Source of the DNA: Adineta steineri
Taxonomy: Eukaryota > Rotifera > Eurotatoria > Adinetida > Adinetidae
Reading direction: 5' to 3'
DNA length: 64,000 nucleotides
Assembly: GCA_905250115.1 (NCBI GenBank)
Contig: CAJNOI010000049.1
Span: forward strand, 6,617 to 70,616
The first letter of the stretch is position 1, and each line of letters starts with the position of its first letter. The position numbers were made by a program, and so were the translations under genes. The notes beneath the pieces were generated by a model that saw nothing but the letters and a program-made list of their open reading frames with translations, searched no databases and was not told where the DNA came from. This document shows, one piece after another, positions 12,665-25,600 of the stretch.

Positions 12665-14621
12665 GTGAAAAAACGAACAAATTATCCGTTGCCGCGTGCC
12701 TTAGCGTATCATCGTATATATTTTATATTGAAAGTTATGCTTTCTAATTCGACTACAACACCGACAACAAATCGTATAACTAATTCAACTTCAACATGGT
12801 CTCATCCACCTCCGCCAATGATTTATCATTCACATCCACTAAGTTATGAAGGTAATATTTAACAGAAAGTTTCTTTTCTAGAAAATAACTTTTAAAAAAA
12901 AATCTATAATTATCTTAAACATAGATGATTATATTTTCTTCTTATTTTGAAAGTATCTAAAAATTTTCTAGTCTTTTCTTTTAATTAATCATTAATCTCA
13001 AATCATAGATTTTCAATTCTAAACTAAGAATGACAATTGATTCTTTATTTGTAACTATAAATTTAATCTTTAAAAGGCCAAGGTCGTGTAAATCAATTGG
13101 GTGGCGTTTTCATCAATGGTCGTCCATTACCCAATCATCTTCGTGTGAAGATTATTGATATGGCTGCACAAGGAATTCGACCTTGTGTTATAAGTCGACA
13201 GGTATTGAGATCTTTCTTATTTTATTATCAATTTATATCTATTCTTTTTCTTTTAATAAAGTTACGTGTTTCACATGGATGTGTTTCAAAAATTTTGGCA
13301 CGTTATGCTGAAACAGGATCGATTAAGCCAGGTTCAATTGGCGGCTCAAAACCACGAGTTGTAACTGCTGATATCGAACAAAAAATTGATGAATATAAAA
13401 ATTCATATCCACATGGTACAATGTTTGTTTGGGAAATACGAGAAAGATTAGTACGTGATGGTGTTTGTAAACCAACATCATTACCAAGTTTAAGTACATT
13501 AACACGAATGCTACGTGATGCTGGTGGTAATGTTGATGGAAGTAATTTTGCAGATGAACGATCATCAATAAATATGATCGAACAAAATGAAGATTCAAAA
13601 GAAGATAAAAGTAATTTGAAACTTTTAATTTAAACTTTGTTATATTTATGAAAGAGAATATTTAAATAGGTAATGCTCGTTGTGGTACAACAGATAAAAC
13701 AAATAATAATAATACAACAAAAGGTCGTCGTTATCGTACAAGTTTTAGTCAAGATCAAATTGAACAATTAGAACATGTTTTTCAACGAACACATTATCCT
13801 GATGTACAAGCAAGAGAAGAATTATCAAGACGAACTGGTCTTAGTGAAGCTCGCGTTCAGGTATTTAGAGAATCTATTGAATTAATAATAGACTGAAAAA
13901 AAAAACGTATATTCAATAAAATTAATAGGTATGGTTTTCTAATCGTCGAGCTCGTTGGCGAAAAATTGCCTCTGTTCATCATCAACATCAACAGCAACAA
14001 CAACAACAGCAACAACAACAACAGACGCATCATCTACCATCTGCTAATAGTCCATTGATGTTTCCCACAGGACCTACAGCAACAAGTAGTGTTAATATTC
14101 CAGGGCAATCAACAACATCATCTCGTCTACATTTCACACCTTTCTGTTTACCAACCATTGATACATCCTCATCAACGAATAATCAATTATCAACATCATC
14201 ATCATCGTCAGTTTTTCATCCATCAAATGAGTGTAGTAGTAGTACAAATACAACAACTCTTTTATTTGGTAACCAACAACAACAACAACAACAGCAGCAG
14301 CAACAGCAACAGCAGCAACAACAGCAACAGCAACAACAACAACAATCTCTTTATGCCCGGTATACTAATGGTTCGTAGTTAATAATAATTCTATACGTTA
14401 CAATTATTAGAAATCGTTTTTCTTTTTTTTCATATTTAGATTATGAGCAAATTTATCGATCAACGGGAACATTTCCATATTCAGCTGCAAATCCAAATAA
14501 TATGATGATGCATGGACAAGTTCTTCCACCACCACCGCCACCACCAACAGCAGCTGGTACACATTCAGCATCATCGTTTTATACACCAAATATGTTTGAT
14601 ATTCATAATGTTTATTTGTAA
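12665..14621 (+). CDS. Pax6: Pax6-like paired/homeodomain transcription factor
   Basis: Six exons: 12665-12851, 13077-13201, 13262-13610, 13670-13860, 13929-14370 and 14440-14621. Phases fit throughout and give 491 aa, or 467 if translation starts at the better-placed ATG at 12737. The paired domain starts [19 protein letters not shown] and continues across the exon join with [20 protein letters not shown] and the IGGSKPRV linker, then the WEIRERL helix. The homeodomain ([17 protein letters not shown]) ends with [12 protein letters not shown], with the serine at position 50 that marks Pax proteins. A full paired domain plus a full homeodomain, with these residues, is the Pax6/eyeless class, a nuclear regulator of eye and anterior neural development. 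The tail is Gln-, Ser- and Pro-rich with two polyglutamine tracts, probably an activation domain. Pax3/7 and Pax4 are less likely. Confidence 0.93.
14273..14345 (+). repeat. CAA/CAG polyglutamine tract in Pax6-like gene
   Basis: Mixed CAA and CAG codons encode an uninterrupted run of more than 20 glutamines in exon 5. A shorter tract lies just after the homeodomain at about 13990-14023. The mixed codons should slow length change compared with a pure CAG run. Confidence 0.9.
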
Positions 14622-15412
14622 ACTTTGTTAGTTTTCTTTTCGTTTCGTTTCTTTTTTTTTTGCTTCTTTTTGATCAATCACGAATACAAGATAGTAGTTA
14701 AATTTATTCCGTTGCTCTTTTTCTCAATGATGTAACAGATAAATAAATTGATTACTTGAACAAATTATACAAGAGTTTTCTAAGTATTAAATATTAATAA
14801 ATAATCTGTCAGAGATTTACTATACTGATCCTATTTCTCTTTTATAATCGAATATAGTTAAGCTAATATTGAAATTATTTGATAGAGTTGAAAATCTATC
14901 GTTTACTGCAATTATATTTCTAATAAAAGTATTGTTTTATTTGTACACCTGCGTCAAGTACATACTATTACAGACATTAATTATAACGTTAATAAAACTT
15001 TCTTCAAATGCACAAATTTTCTTAATATCTATAATAAATACAATGGCTAAATAATTCATTTCCTATTTTTTCGTGCGTTAATTTAATAGGGAACATATGT
15101 TATATGGATATGCTTTTAACTATGCATTCTAAGTAATTAAATGAGAGCTGAAAAAAAAAATTCTATGTACGTCATACTGGTTTATAAGAAATCTTTCAGG
15201 CAGCTCAAAGAAAAAGTACGTGCTCCGGGTAAGCAGACAGTCAAAAATATCATATGATAATCTTGTTCATTACTTAATAATGATGATGAAGATATATAAG
15301 TATACTTGAAGAAAAATCATTGACATATCTGTCATCTGTACTTCTTATAGTAAGCAACTTTTCTTTTTTTATAGTAAACTCTATTTAAAAAAAGTATTTT
15401 GTACGATCAAAT
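14622..15412. other. intergenic between Pax6-like gene and GPCR
   Basis: AT-rich spacer with no supported exon. A frame at 14869-15054 is hydrophobic but has no family match that I can recognise. Confidence 0.6.
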
Positions 15413-16423
15413 ATGTCGACAAATGAAACAATTTCAATTCCAAATTATTCATTAACATATTCAATTAAATTTGTAGTATTAATTGCGCTTGAAATTCCTT
15501 CAATACTCGTTTCAATTCTAATTTTAATTTATTTCGGTTATAATCATACGACTCGTTTAAATGATCAAAATCGTTCTATATTTGTTTTACTTGTAATTAA
15601 TTTTCTACAAGTAATTACTGATCTTCCTATGCCTATGAGTTTTTTTCATTTAAATGGAATTGTTCAACCAGCAACATCAACTTATTGTACTTGGTGGACT
15701 TGGTATGAATTCTCGTTAAATACAACAAATGGTTTTCTTATGGCATGGATCTCTATGGAACGGTATATATTAATTTTTCATCATAATTTTATTCGAAATC
15801 TTAATGGTTGGAAACGAAGAATATTTCATACAATACCATTAGTAATTTGTTCATTATGGGGACCATTATATTACCTTCTTGCAATTATTATTAGTCCTAT
15901 GTGTACAAATACTAGAGATTATAATGCTCTTTTATGTGGTTTACCATGTTATTTATTTACAAATTGGGGAACATTTGATCTTTTTTTTGATGTTATTTTT
16001 CCAGTATTAACTATTTTTATTTTTAATCTTATTCTTTTCATACGTGCTGTTTATCAAAGTATGATGGTGGTTGGTCGTGTTCATAATAATTGGCAACGTC
16101 ATAGAAAAATGGCTTTTCAATTAGGACTTATTTCATTTGTTTATCTTGCTGTTTGGATTCCATTATCTATTATACAACTTGGAGAAATCTATATTGATTC
16201 CAATTTTCTTTTTGAACAACTGGATACATTTAATTTTCTTGTTTATATTGTACCTCTCATTCTACCTATGATCTGTCTTATGTCAATGCCTGAACTTATT
16301 AAAAAATTGAAAACTTTCTTATTTCCACAACAACATGCAATTGTCGTACCTATCAATGCTGCTGTCATTCATCAAACCAACTTAAACCGTTTTTCAATGA
16401 CTGCTAGACTTGCAAAATTTTAA
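15413..16423 (+). CDS. rhodopsin-type seven-helix receptor, intronless
   Basis: 336 aa with seven hydrophobic segments at about residues 20-42, 56-77, 95-117, 140-162, 190-214, 235-258 and 270-292. The N-terminus has two N-glycosylation sequons (NET and NYS). TM3 ends in MERYILIF, standing in for the DRY motif. TM4 carries a Trp (SLWGPLYY). A cysteine before TM3 (TYCTWW) and others in loop 2 could form the usual disulfide. TM6 has WIP. TM7 lacks a clear NPxxY. The ligand cannot be read from sequence; a peptide receptor is likely. Intronless, divergent receptors of this kind tend to form large families in rotifers. It is divergent from the other GPCRs at 55207 and 61562. Confidence 0.8.
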   Translation: MSTNETISIPNYSLTYSIKFVVLIALEIPSILVSILILIYFGYNHTTRLNDQNRSIFVLLVINFLQVITDLPMPMSFFHLNGIVQPATSTYCTWWTWYEFSLNTTNGFLMAWISMERYILIFHHNFIRNLNGWKRRIFHTIPLVICSLWGPLYYLLAIIISPMCTNTRDYNALLCGLPCYLFTNWGTFDLFFDVIFPVLTIFIFNLILFIRAVYQSMMVVGRVHNNWQRHRKMAFQLGLISFVYLAVWIPLSIIQLGEIYIDSNFLFEQLDTFNFLVYIVPLILPMICLMSMPELIKKLKTFLFPQQHAIVVPINAAVIHQTNLNRFSMTARLAKF

Positions 16424-16705
16424 CAATTTCATTCATTATTCTTGACTTACATAAATTATTTATTATATTAAAATAACTTTTTAAATTGATATAAAAATAA
16501 AATCTCCTGAAATATTCGTATTTAATGTCGATCATTATATATCATTATTCTATAGAATAAAATAAATCAATAATAAAAATAAATTTCATTAAACTTACTA
16601 ATAACTGATTAGTAGTATTGTTTTGTATGCGTTCTTTCAAATCATGAAGTCTAACAAATAAAACATCGATTAAATTTCAATAAAATCAACTAAATAAAAA
16701 GGTTT

Positions 16706-19700
16706 TTACTTTCGTTCAATATTTTGTAATGCAACTTCAACTTGATCTTTTCTTCCATTTTTTAAGGCATATCTCCAATAGTCATCAGCTATTGCACTTT
16801 CTCGTTGCATGGCATCAGTGACTAATAATTAATACGAAAGAATAGAAATCGAATTTATCCAATAATTATCTTTACTTTTAAATGCTTTATGAATACGATC
16901 TCCATTTATGGTAGTTAGTTCCATTGGTGTAGGCTCACAAGTGACTAAACAATAGGAAAACAAAGAATTACTTTATGAATCTATTAAATGAATTACCATT
17001 TCGTCGTCGCTGACGTAGAGATTTCAATTTTCTAATTAAATATCGAACAAAACTGAATAGATAATATATAGGATTGAACGGTGGTGGGAGTGGTGGTTTA
17101 TCACTATATTCAAAAACAAGTAAAAAACGTTGATATCGCCATATTTGATGAGATTGATTTTCTACATTTTGAATTGTTACACTTGAATAGAAAAATCAAA
17201 TGAATTCACATTTTATTATAACATATCTTCTCATACTTAAATAAGGCAACCAGTACATTCAGAAGAAGTACATTGGCAATAGCAACAAATAAAATAGCTA
17301 AAACAAAAGCTACTGCAGAATAGGCATCGGTACCATCTAAAAGAAAAGAAATTTTCTAATAATGAACAATTTCAATGAAATTATCTTAACCTATTGGATC
17401 AACTTGCCCAAAAAACTTTCCAAACACCATAATTTGTAACATCGCGTAATAATTCCCATGACCAGAGACCACTTGCATCACCTGCTGATGTTACATTAAA
17501 TAATGATCCATCGCTATTATATGACCAAGTAACTTGATTATCTGTAGCAAGTAATGACCATGATGCTATTGAAAATCCAAGTAAAAATATAAAAATAAAG
17601 CAAATAAAAAACAGCAAATCTCGCATCTATAAATTAACAAAGATTAATGAATAAAAACAATTTATTCATATATTTACTGTATTAAAAATCATAATTAATT
17701 TCGGTCCAAGTTTTTCATAAGCAGCAAATAAATGTAATGTACGTATATACCAAAGTATTAAATCAAGACATAAAAATATTCTAAAAACTAATGTTTTCTA
17801 GCATGAATTTTCTTTCTAATAAACTTACTTGGATACTGCAAATACTGACTCAACAACAAAAAATCGTGTAATAAAACCCACAAGATATAAACATATTGCC
17901 AGTATATCAATCCAATTCCATACTTCTGATATATATTCTCTCTTAGATTCCATAAATAAAAACTAGAAATAAAATAAGTTATTTTTAGAATCAATCGAAC
18001 ATATCATCAATATTATTACTTGACGAATTTCTTCTATAATTAAACACCATACACAAACATGAAGAATGATTTCTGTTATTGGTATATGTAGATTTTGAAT
18101 ACCAGAACGACGTTCATTATATATATTAAATGGAAAATAATCAACAAGAAGAACATAACTGAATAGACCAAGAAATGAAACAAAAAATATCTAATACAAA
18201 AGAATTAAATAGATTGTAGATATATAATATATGATTAATTTTTACCATATAATAATAAAATCGTACTATAGGTGCATGATAAAAATATGATAATTTTTCT
18301 AATTTTGGAGAACATGTTACTCTTTTACGTTTTTCAGGTCTTATAGAATAGAAATATATGATTATAATTTATGATAATTATTAATTTTCTTACTCAATAA
18401 CATTATGAATCATAGTTGGTTGACTAACTTTTGAATGATCTCGAGCGCTTCGAGCCATCTGTAATATATATATAAATATTTATTTAATTTACAGATTTTC
18501 CCTAACCTTTTTATGTTTTTTTACGTACGGGAGAAAAAAACAAAATATTGGAAGTAAAGGAAAAAATAATGTACACAGAAATATCTAAAAGAATTACATA
18601 TTATTTAAATATTTATATATTATTATTATTTTTACTCGAAAATTAATAGCTTTTCGTTTGTAATTAATATACCCAAACCTAGAATTAATTATTTGTTGAT
18701 ATTATTACAATAAAATAAATGCTTACCATTCATTATCAAGATATCTTTGAACACATTTTGATGCCAAAAATGATCTACAATTACTTTTTAATGCTAATGG
18801 TAATGGATCAGCATCATAGAATGAAGCAGTAGGACGTTTTAATAGATCAACAGCAAAATTTTCATCATTCTCAAAACATCGATCAATAATTGATGTTGCA
18901 TGAATATCAAATTGACTATAATAGAAATAAAAATTCAAATTTTATTTAACATCTTTCAAATTACGTTGCATTATCTTCATATTCTTGTTTTGTGTCAGAA
19001 TCAAGTGTTAATCGTGCTGCTCGTCGATATATTTGTGCACCAAATAATGGAGCTACTACTGAATTCTGTACATAAAAAATATAAGGACGTTTAACTCAAT
19101 TGAATGACATTTAATTTTACCCAAGTTTTTGAACAAAGATAAGTAGCAAGTTCAAATCGATTAAGAAAAACTGCCCATAAAAATAAATCACGTGGTGCAT
19201 CTTCACCCAATGGTCGGGTCTCGTCTAGTGATGTTATATTGTTATTCATATTCACATGACCCTGTAAAAACATTCGTTATTATATTTAAGAAAAATAAAT
19301 GAAAATTTTTTGATTACTATATTTCGAAAATAATCAAAATAAAATTTATCTTTTATCGATGTAGTTGATTTTCCTTTGTATTTAAGTGGTAATTGATCAC
19401 CAGTCTAAAATAATCTTTTTTATTTTATTCTAAAGTAAAATAAAACTTACAATTTGTCTGCTATATAGATACTCAAGATCTCCAGCTGTTAGTTTTTCGA
19501 GTGGTGTACCAAATTCAATAAGTAATTCAACGAAATCAACATGTCCACGACGAAGTGCATCAACAATAGCGCGTCGAAGATCATCTTCCTTTATTTCAAT
19601 AGAAATTAAAAATATGAAGAAAAATAAAACATACTTTCCATTTTGATATAGTCTTATCAGTAAGAAGATGTTTTTGAGCATAATCAAATTTATGCCACGC

Positions 19701-21549
19701 CTAAATATATATTAAATGAAGTATTCTGTTTCTTTTTTTCTTTTTTTCATAAATACCATAGCTAATTTAAGTTCCGCTATACGTCGATGTTTGTCATTAT
19801 CATCACCGGAAAATTTTGCAGCTAGGAAATAGAAGAATTTCTTTAGAAATTAATGTCAATAATAATTCTTTACCATTGAATAAAGCTTCAAGAATAGCAT
19901 CTTCAAGATTACCATTATGTCGTTTACTATCAAATCTGAAGATAGTTACGAATTGTTTGTGATTATCTAATGCTTTACATAATTCACTTTTAATATCTTT
20001 AACCCAATCATTTTCAGCTTGAGCTTTTGTCAAACTAAATTGATTATAAGATAGAAACAATGAAATTTTCAATTTATTTATAAAATAATAAAATTTACAT
20101 TGCATTGATTTCTGATTCTCGAGATTCTCCTTTAACATGACCTGTTTTTGGTCGTGCGGGAAATCCACCAGTAGTATTTTCAGCATCATAATAGCAAGCA
20201 TGTAAGTCAGCAACAAGATCAGCAGCACGACCTGAATCCTTTAGAATACAAAAATCTACATATTTTGAAATTATATTGCTTCTTCTTCTTCTTCTTTACT
20301 TTGATAACTACAACTGGAGTGTTTGATTCTAATGCTTGACAAATTGTTTTAATTGATGATGGACCACCTTCAACTAAAACCATAACTATTGGTAGAAGTG
20401 TTTCTGCTGCTGCTGCTTCTTCTGTTTTCTCTGTTTTAGTATCTGTATTAATTTTTCGAGAATACTTTTCAATTTCTGCTCGTAATGGAAGAACAGTATC
20501 AGCACTTATTTGGCCATCATCAAATAATAAAAAATGTGTATGATTTGGTTCTAAATCACATTGTTTCTTTTTTTTCTCTTTTACAACATAATTTTTAACA
20601 CAATATTCATCAGCTATATCCTAAAATTAATATTATAAAACAAGTATTTCTCTATTTTACAAACAATTTATTCAACCAACCATACGAACAGCATGTAAAG
20701 TTTGATTTTGAGTCTGTCTCGTAAACGAACGTGTTGATTTAATACTATTCATATTCATAGAATTTGAATTAGGTTGATCATCAAGTTGTTCATTTCCTGC
20801 TGTATAACCCCAACTACCAATACCTATACAAGGTACATCAAGTCCATGTTTTCGATTTTTATAACGATAATTATTAAGTGCTTCACCAACTTCTTTAACA
20901 ACACCTGTATTTGTTCCAGCTGTAATTAACCATGCATCTATAAAATAACAAAATATTTCTTAATTATTTACAATTAATTTCAATTAATTTACTTGTTGTA
21001 ACAGCAGCAGCAACTAAACCACGTTGAAAAATTTTTCGAAGACGTGCTGACATATCACAATGTTTAGCACCACCAGTTATTGAAATAATCAAATCAGGTG
21101 TTGGTAAACGCCAACCCTGTTGCATAAACTTAACAACTGTTTCAGCATTTGTATCGAGATTTAATCGTATATATTGTGAAAGACGTGTATTAGAATCAAG
21201 TTCATTTTCATCAAATTTCATAAAACCATATTGTTGAGTTGCTACATCGGGACTAGTAAAATAAAATAGCTAGTCATTTATTTATTAATTTTCTTACTGA
21301 ACTTACGGATTATATGAACGAATTGGTAAAGCATCAACTGCCTAAATGAAAAATATGTATGTCATTATTCAGTAAACTTTCATAGATTAGTGATACATGT
21401 ATTTATAAACAGAATGAATGTATAAATGAGATTTTAGTAGTACAGTTACTTCGTTAGTCTAAGACTGAGTGAACTAGTAGATAATGAACACTATTTATTT
21501 TTAATACCTGCTTCACATATCGCATCCGTTGTGCAATTTCCGTCGCCAT
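16706..21549 (-). CDS. TRPM-family cation channel, copy 1 (frame shifted at pore)
   Basis: Many short exons from ATG 21549 to TAA 16706. The cytosolic N-terminus has the TRPM homology region: LPTPDLIISITGGAKHCDMS, then a RGLVAAAVTT segment, TAGTNTGVVKEVGEAL, LEPNHTHFLLFDDG and MVLVEGGPSSIKTI. The membrane domain follows in several exons. The S5-pore exon (17626-17399) reads MRDLLFFICFIFIF through LLRDVTNYGVWKVF, and S6 (AVAFVLAILFVAIANVLLLN) is in the next exon. The C-terminal part has the TRP-helix-like QIWRYQRFLL and PPLPPPFNPI. The C-terminus is short, with no NUDIX or alpha-kinase domain. TRPM channels pass mono- and divalent cations at the plasma membrane. At 17410-17415 this copy has six A where copy 2 has five, which shifts frame after KVF. 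Either this is an assembly homopolymer error or the gene is a recent pseudogene; all other exons seen look intact. Confidence 0.85.
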
Positions 21550-22618
21550 GTTTTAATTTGTCATTAGTTCGTACATGTTATTTTTCTCGTAAATACTAAA
21601 GTGTATAAAAAAAAAATCTGCTTTACTTTTAAAGTAAAAATGTAAAAGAAAACATACAATCGAGTGATACACATACATGTTGTTGCCTTGCCATCGTTTC
21701 AACTCTCAGAAGTAGAGAGTTTTTTCTTTTCTTCAGATAAAAATAAAAGAGAAAAAATGAAGTTATTTACCCATGTGACCTTTTTATCTGCGTCACTTTT
21801 TTCCATGAGAAGGAGTAAATATAATCAAGATGTTATGGTAACCACGTCGATCGACAATGACATACCTTTCAATTATGTTTTTATCGCTCATGGAATTAAT
21901 TCTTACGCAATATTTTCGCTAATACAAAAACAAAAAACAACCTTGAACAAGTTTTTCTTTCAATACAATACATTAATATCATTAAAGAAATGTTAATTAA
22001 TAAAATAATTATAAGTTGACATGATTATGTGGGTCAAAAATTCATCTTGATTTCATGTATGTTTTTACAGTAGAATCTAAACAACAACATGTTTTATCTG
22101 CAATGTATGTCAGTATGATAGTAAAATATATCACTAAATCTCAAGCTTTGTTTCAACTCTATTGTCTATGATTTTGAAGTCATTTCGATAGAAATCTGAA
22201 TCAGCAATGGATAATCTCGAGTATTTATGAATCAGAAAAGATGACGTTAACTGTAATAAATAAATAAAATATCAGTGTCAAATTTAACATGTTTTTTGAA
22301 AATAGTACATTTATCTTGTCATAATAAGTATATGCGTTCATGAAGTCGTCAGAGACTACCATACTTGTGTTATCTATACGAGTTTTTAACTCATACCATC
22401 TGTCTCAAATTTAGCCGCAATAAAATGAACAGCATTTGTGCTTATTTTCTTATATATCAATTTTAAGTAAAATATCTTTGAATGAGAACATACATATATA
22501 TTTATAGAGAATATAAAAAAACAAAATTCGAATAGTTAAGGTTTCTTGTTTTTTATTATATTTTATTTCAAAATAATTATATATACACTAGATAATAAAA
22601 ATCACAAGATATCATATT
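21550..22618. other. spacer between TRPM copies
   Basis: About 1.1 kb between the start of copy 1 and the stop of copy 2, so it holds the promoter of copy 1 and the 3' end of copy 2. The 110-codon frame at 21664-21996 overlaps the likely promoter on the other strand and has no recognisable domain. Confidence 0.55.
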
Positions 22619-25600
22619 TTAATTTGATTTTTTTTCTTCCATTTGTTTTAATAAATCTCGCCAAAAATCTTCTACTATTGCATTTTCACGTTTCATTGAA
22701 TCAGTAACTTAAAAAAGACAAGAAGAAGAAAAAAAAAGATATTTTCTTTTTGAAAAAAAAGTTTTTCTATTACTTTTAAGGCGTGGCACCGTTAAACCAT
22801 CGCCTGTTTCAATAATATCGACTGTTAATTTTTCATCCGGTACTAATTAAATAGAATAAAAAGAAATATTTTAAAATTACGAAACGAATAATAAATTACT
22901 AAGTCTATGATTTCGATATCGTTTTTGTCGATGTGCAATAAAACGCACAATAGCATTAATAAGACAATAGAATGTATTAAATGGTGGTGGTAATAAACTT
23001 TTTTGTCGAAATTCATTAACTAATAGAAAACGTTGATAACGCCAAATATCATGTGATTGTTCTTGAACATTTTCAATAGTTACACTAGAAGAATTAATAT
23101 AAAAGAAAATAAGAGAAAAGAAAATAATCTATTTCTACTTGAATAAAGCGACAAGAACATTGAGAAGAAGTACATTCGATATTGCAACAAACAGAATAGC
23201 CAAAATAAATGCGACTGCAGAATATGAATTGTCGCTTTCTATAAAGAAAAAGAAAATAAAAAAATAAGTGATCTAAATAGGAAACACCTATCATATGTAA
23301 TTTCTTTGTCAATAAGTCTCATCAATTAAAAAGAAAAGAATATATTCATATTTCTAATTCCGTTTTACAGATTCTTTTTCTATCTAATATTACACTAGTT
23401 CCATATATATATATATCTGTCCATTACATAAATTATAATTCTAAAAAAAGAGTAAATAGAAAATATTGTATACCTATTGCATCAACTTGTCCAAAAACTT
23501 TCCAAACACCATAATTTGTTACATCTCGTAATAGCTTCCAATTCCATCCATGTGTACCATTCTCTGATACGGTTACGTTTAATAGATCTCCACGCTTATC
23601 ATAAATCCATTGAACTTGAGATGATGTTATTATTAATGACCATGATGTTATAGAAAAACCAAAAAGAAATATAAGAATAAAACATACAAAAAAAAGTAAA
23701 TCTTTCATCTAGAAGAATTAAAATCAATTAGTATAAGATAAATAAAAGAAATAAGAAACTAACTGTATTAAATATCATAATTAACTTGGGACCCAATCGT
23801 TCATAAGCAGCAAATAAATGAAGAATTCTTATATACCAAAGAATAAGATCAAGACCAAAAATAATTCTATATCATAGAAACAAAATCGGATTATTTCATT
23901 TTTAATTCTAATATATTAAATTTACTTTGAAAATGTAAAAAATCCTTCAATAACTACAAATCTTGTTATAAAACCAATTATATAAAGTATAATTGCAGTC
24001 ATATCAATTATATTAGATATTTCATCCAAATATTCATCATATGAATGCATAAGAAAAAACTATTAAATAAAATTATTCTTTTAAATACAAATATCAATAG
24101 CCAGACATACTTGTCGAAGTTCTTCAATAATTATTCCCCATATACAAATATGAAGACAAATTTCAGTAATTGGTAAAGGTAAGCCTCGAATGCCTGAGCG
24201 AGTTCCATTATATACATTCAAAGGAAAATAATCAACAAGAAGAACAAAACTGAATAAACCAAGAAAAACGAAGAAAAATATCTAAAAAATATAAATCAAA
24301 AATTACGAAGTTATATTCTAAATTGATTCAATATACATACAAGATTATAATAGAATCTTACAATGGGTGCTTTATAAAAATAAACTATTTTTTCAGTCCA
24401 TCGAACATTACTTGCACTTAATAAAAAAAAGAATTTTGATAGAAGAAATACAATTTAACTGTTAGTACTTACGTCCTAGGATGTGTAGATGAATTTGGAT
24501 TTCTAGAACGAACAACAGCATTTGGATTGTACTAAAAAAATATTCTTCAACAGTTAAAAATAGTGAGAGAATCTTGTAAGATACTCATCAAAGTAAGCCT
24601 TCAAAAAATTACGTGATTTATTTTCTAAAAAATTTTTAAAGATCTCAATCACATGAATATTACACGTATCACTATCCATAATCAGTAATTCTCAATTTGA
24701 ATATGAGTTCTTCATCATATATATATATGAGATAATACTAACCGGTTGATGTCGATGTATGTAAGGTAATGTATGACAAAAGAATGGTATCAATGGAAAG
24801 AATACGGAACATAGAAAGATCTAAATTATAATCATATACATATCGATCTGTTCAATATGAAACTAATTACTCGAAAATTAATATTTTGTCGTTTGTAATT
24901 AATATTTCCAAACCTATAAAAAAATGAATCTATATAATATGTAAATGTAATTAAAATACTATACCATTCATTATCAAGATATCGTTGAACACATTTTGAA
25001 GCAAGAAATGCTCGACAATTTGCTTTTAATGCTAATTTAAGTGGAAGTACATTAAAAAATGCTATAGCAGGTCGTTTTAAAATGTTAACAGCAAAATCTC
25101 TATCACATTCAAAACATCGATCAACAAGTGATGCAGCATATTTATCAAGTTTTCTATACACAAAAGTAAATATAAATATATTATAATCTTATTCAATAAT
25201 TAATCGTATCATTACTCAGCATTATGTTTATATGATTGTTTAGTTTCAGAATCAAGTGTCATAGCAGCTGCTTTTGCATAGATACGTGCACCAAATAATG
25301 GTGCAACTGATTGATTCTAAAAACAAAATATATGATTTACGGAAGATTTAATTATAAATAAATTTTACCCATGTTTTTGAACAAAGATATAATGCTAAAT
25401 CAAATCGATCAAGAAATATAGCCCAAAAAAATAAATCACGTAATGCATGATCACCCAATGGTACATTCTTATCATTGTACACCTAATAAATATATTTTAT
25501 TTTTTTTATTAATCAATAATTAAATAAAATTTACTTCAATATAATTTCTCATATAGACTGCATAAAAATCATCTCGTGTTGGTACAGTATATTTGATCTT

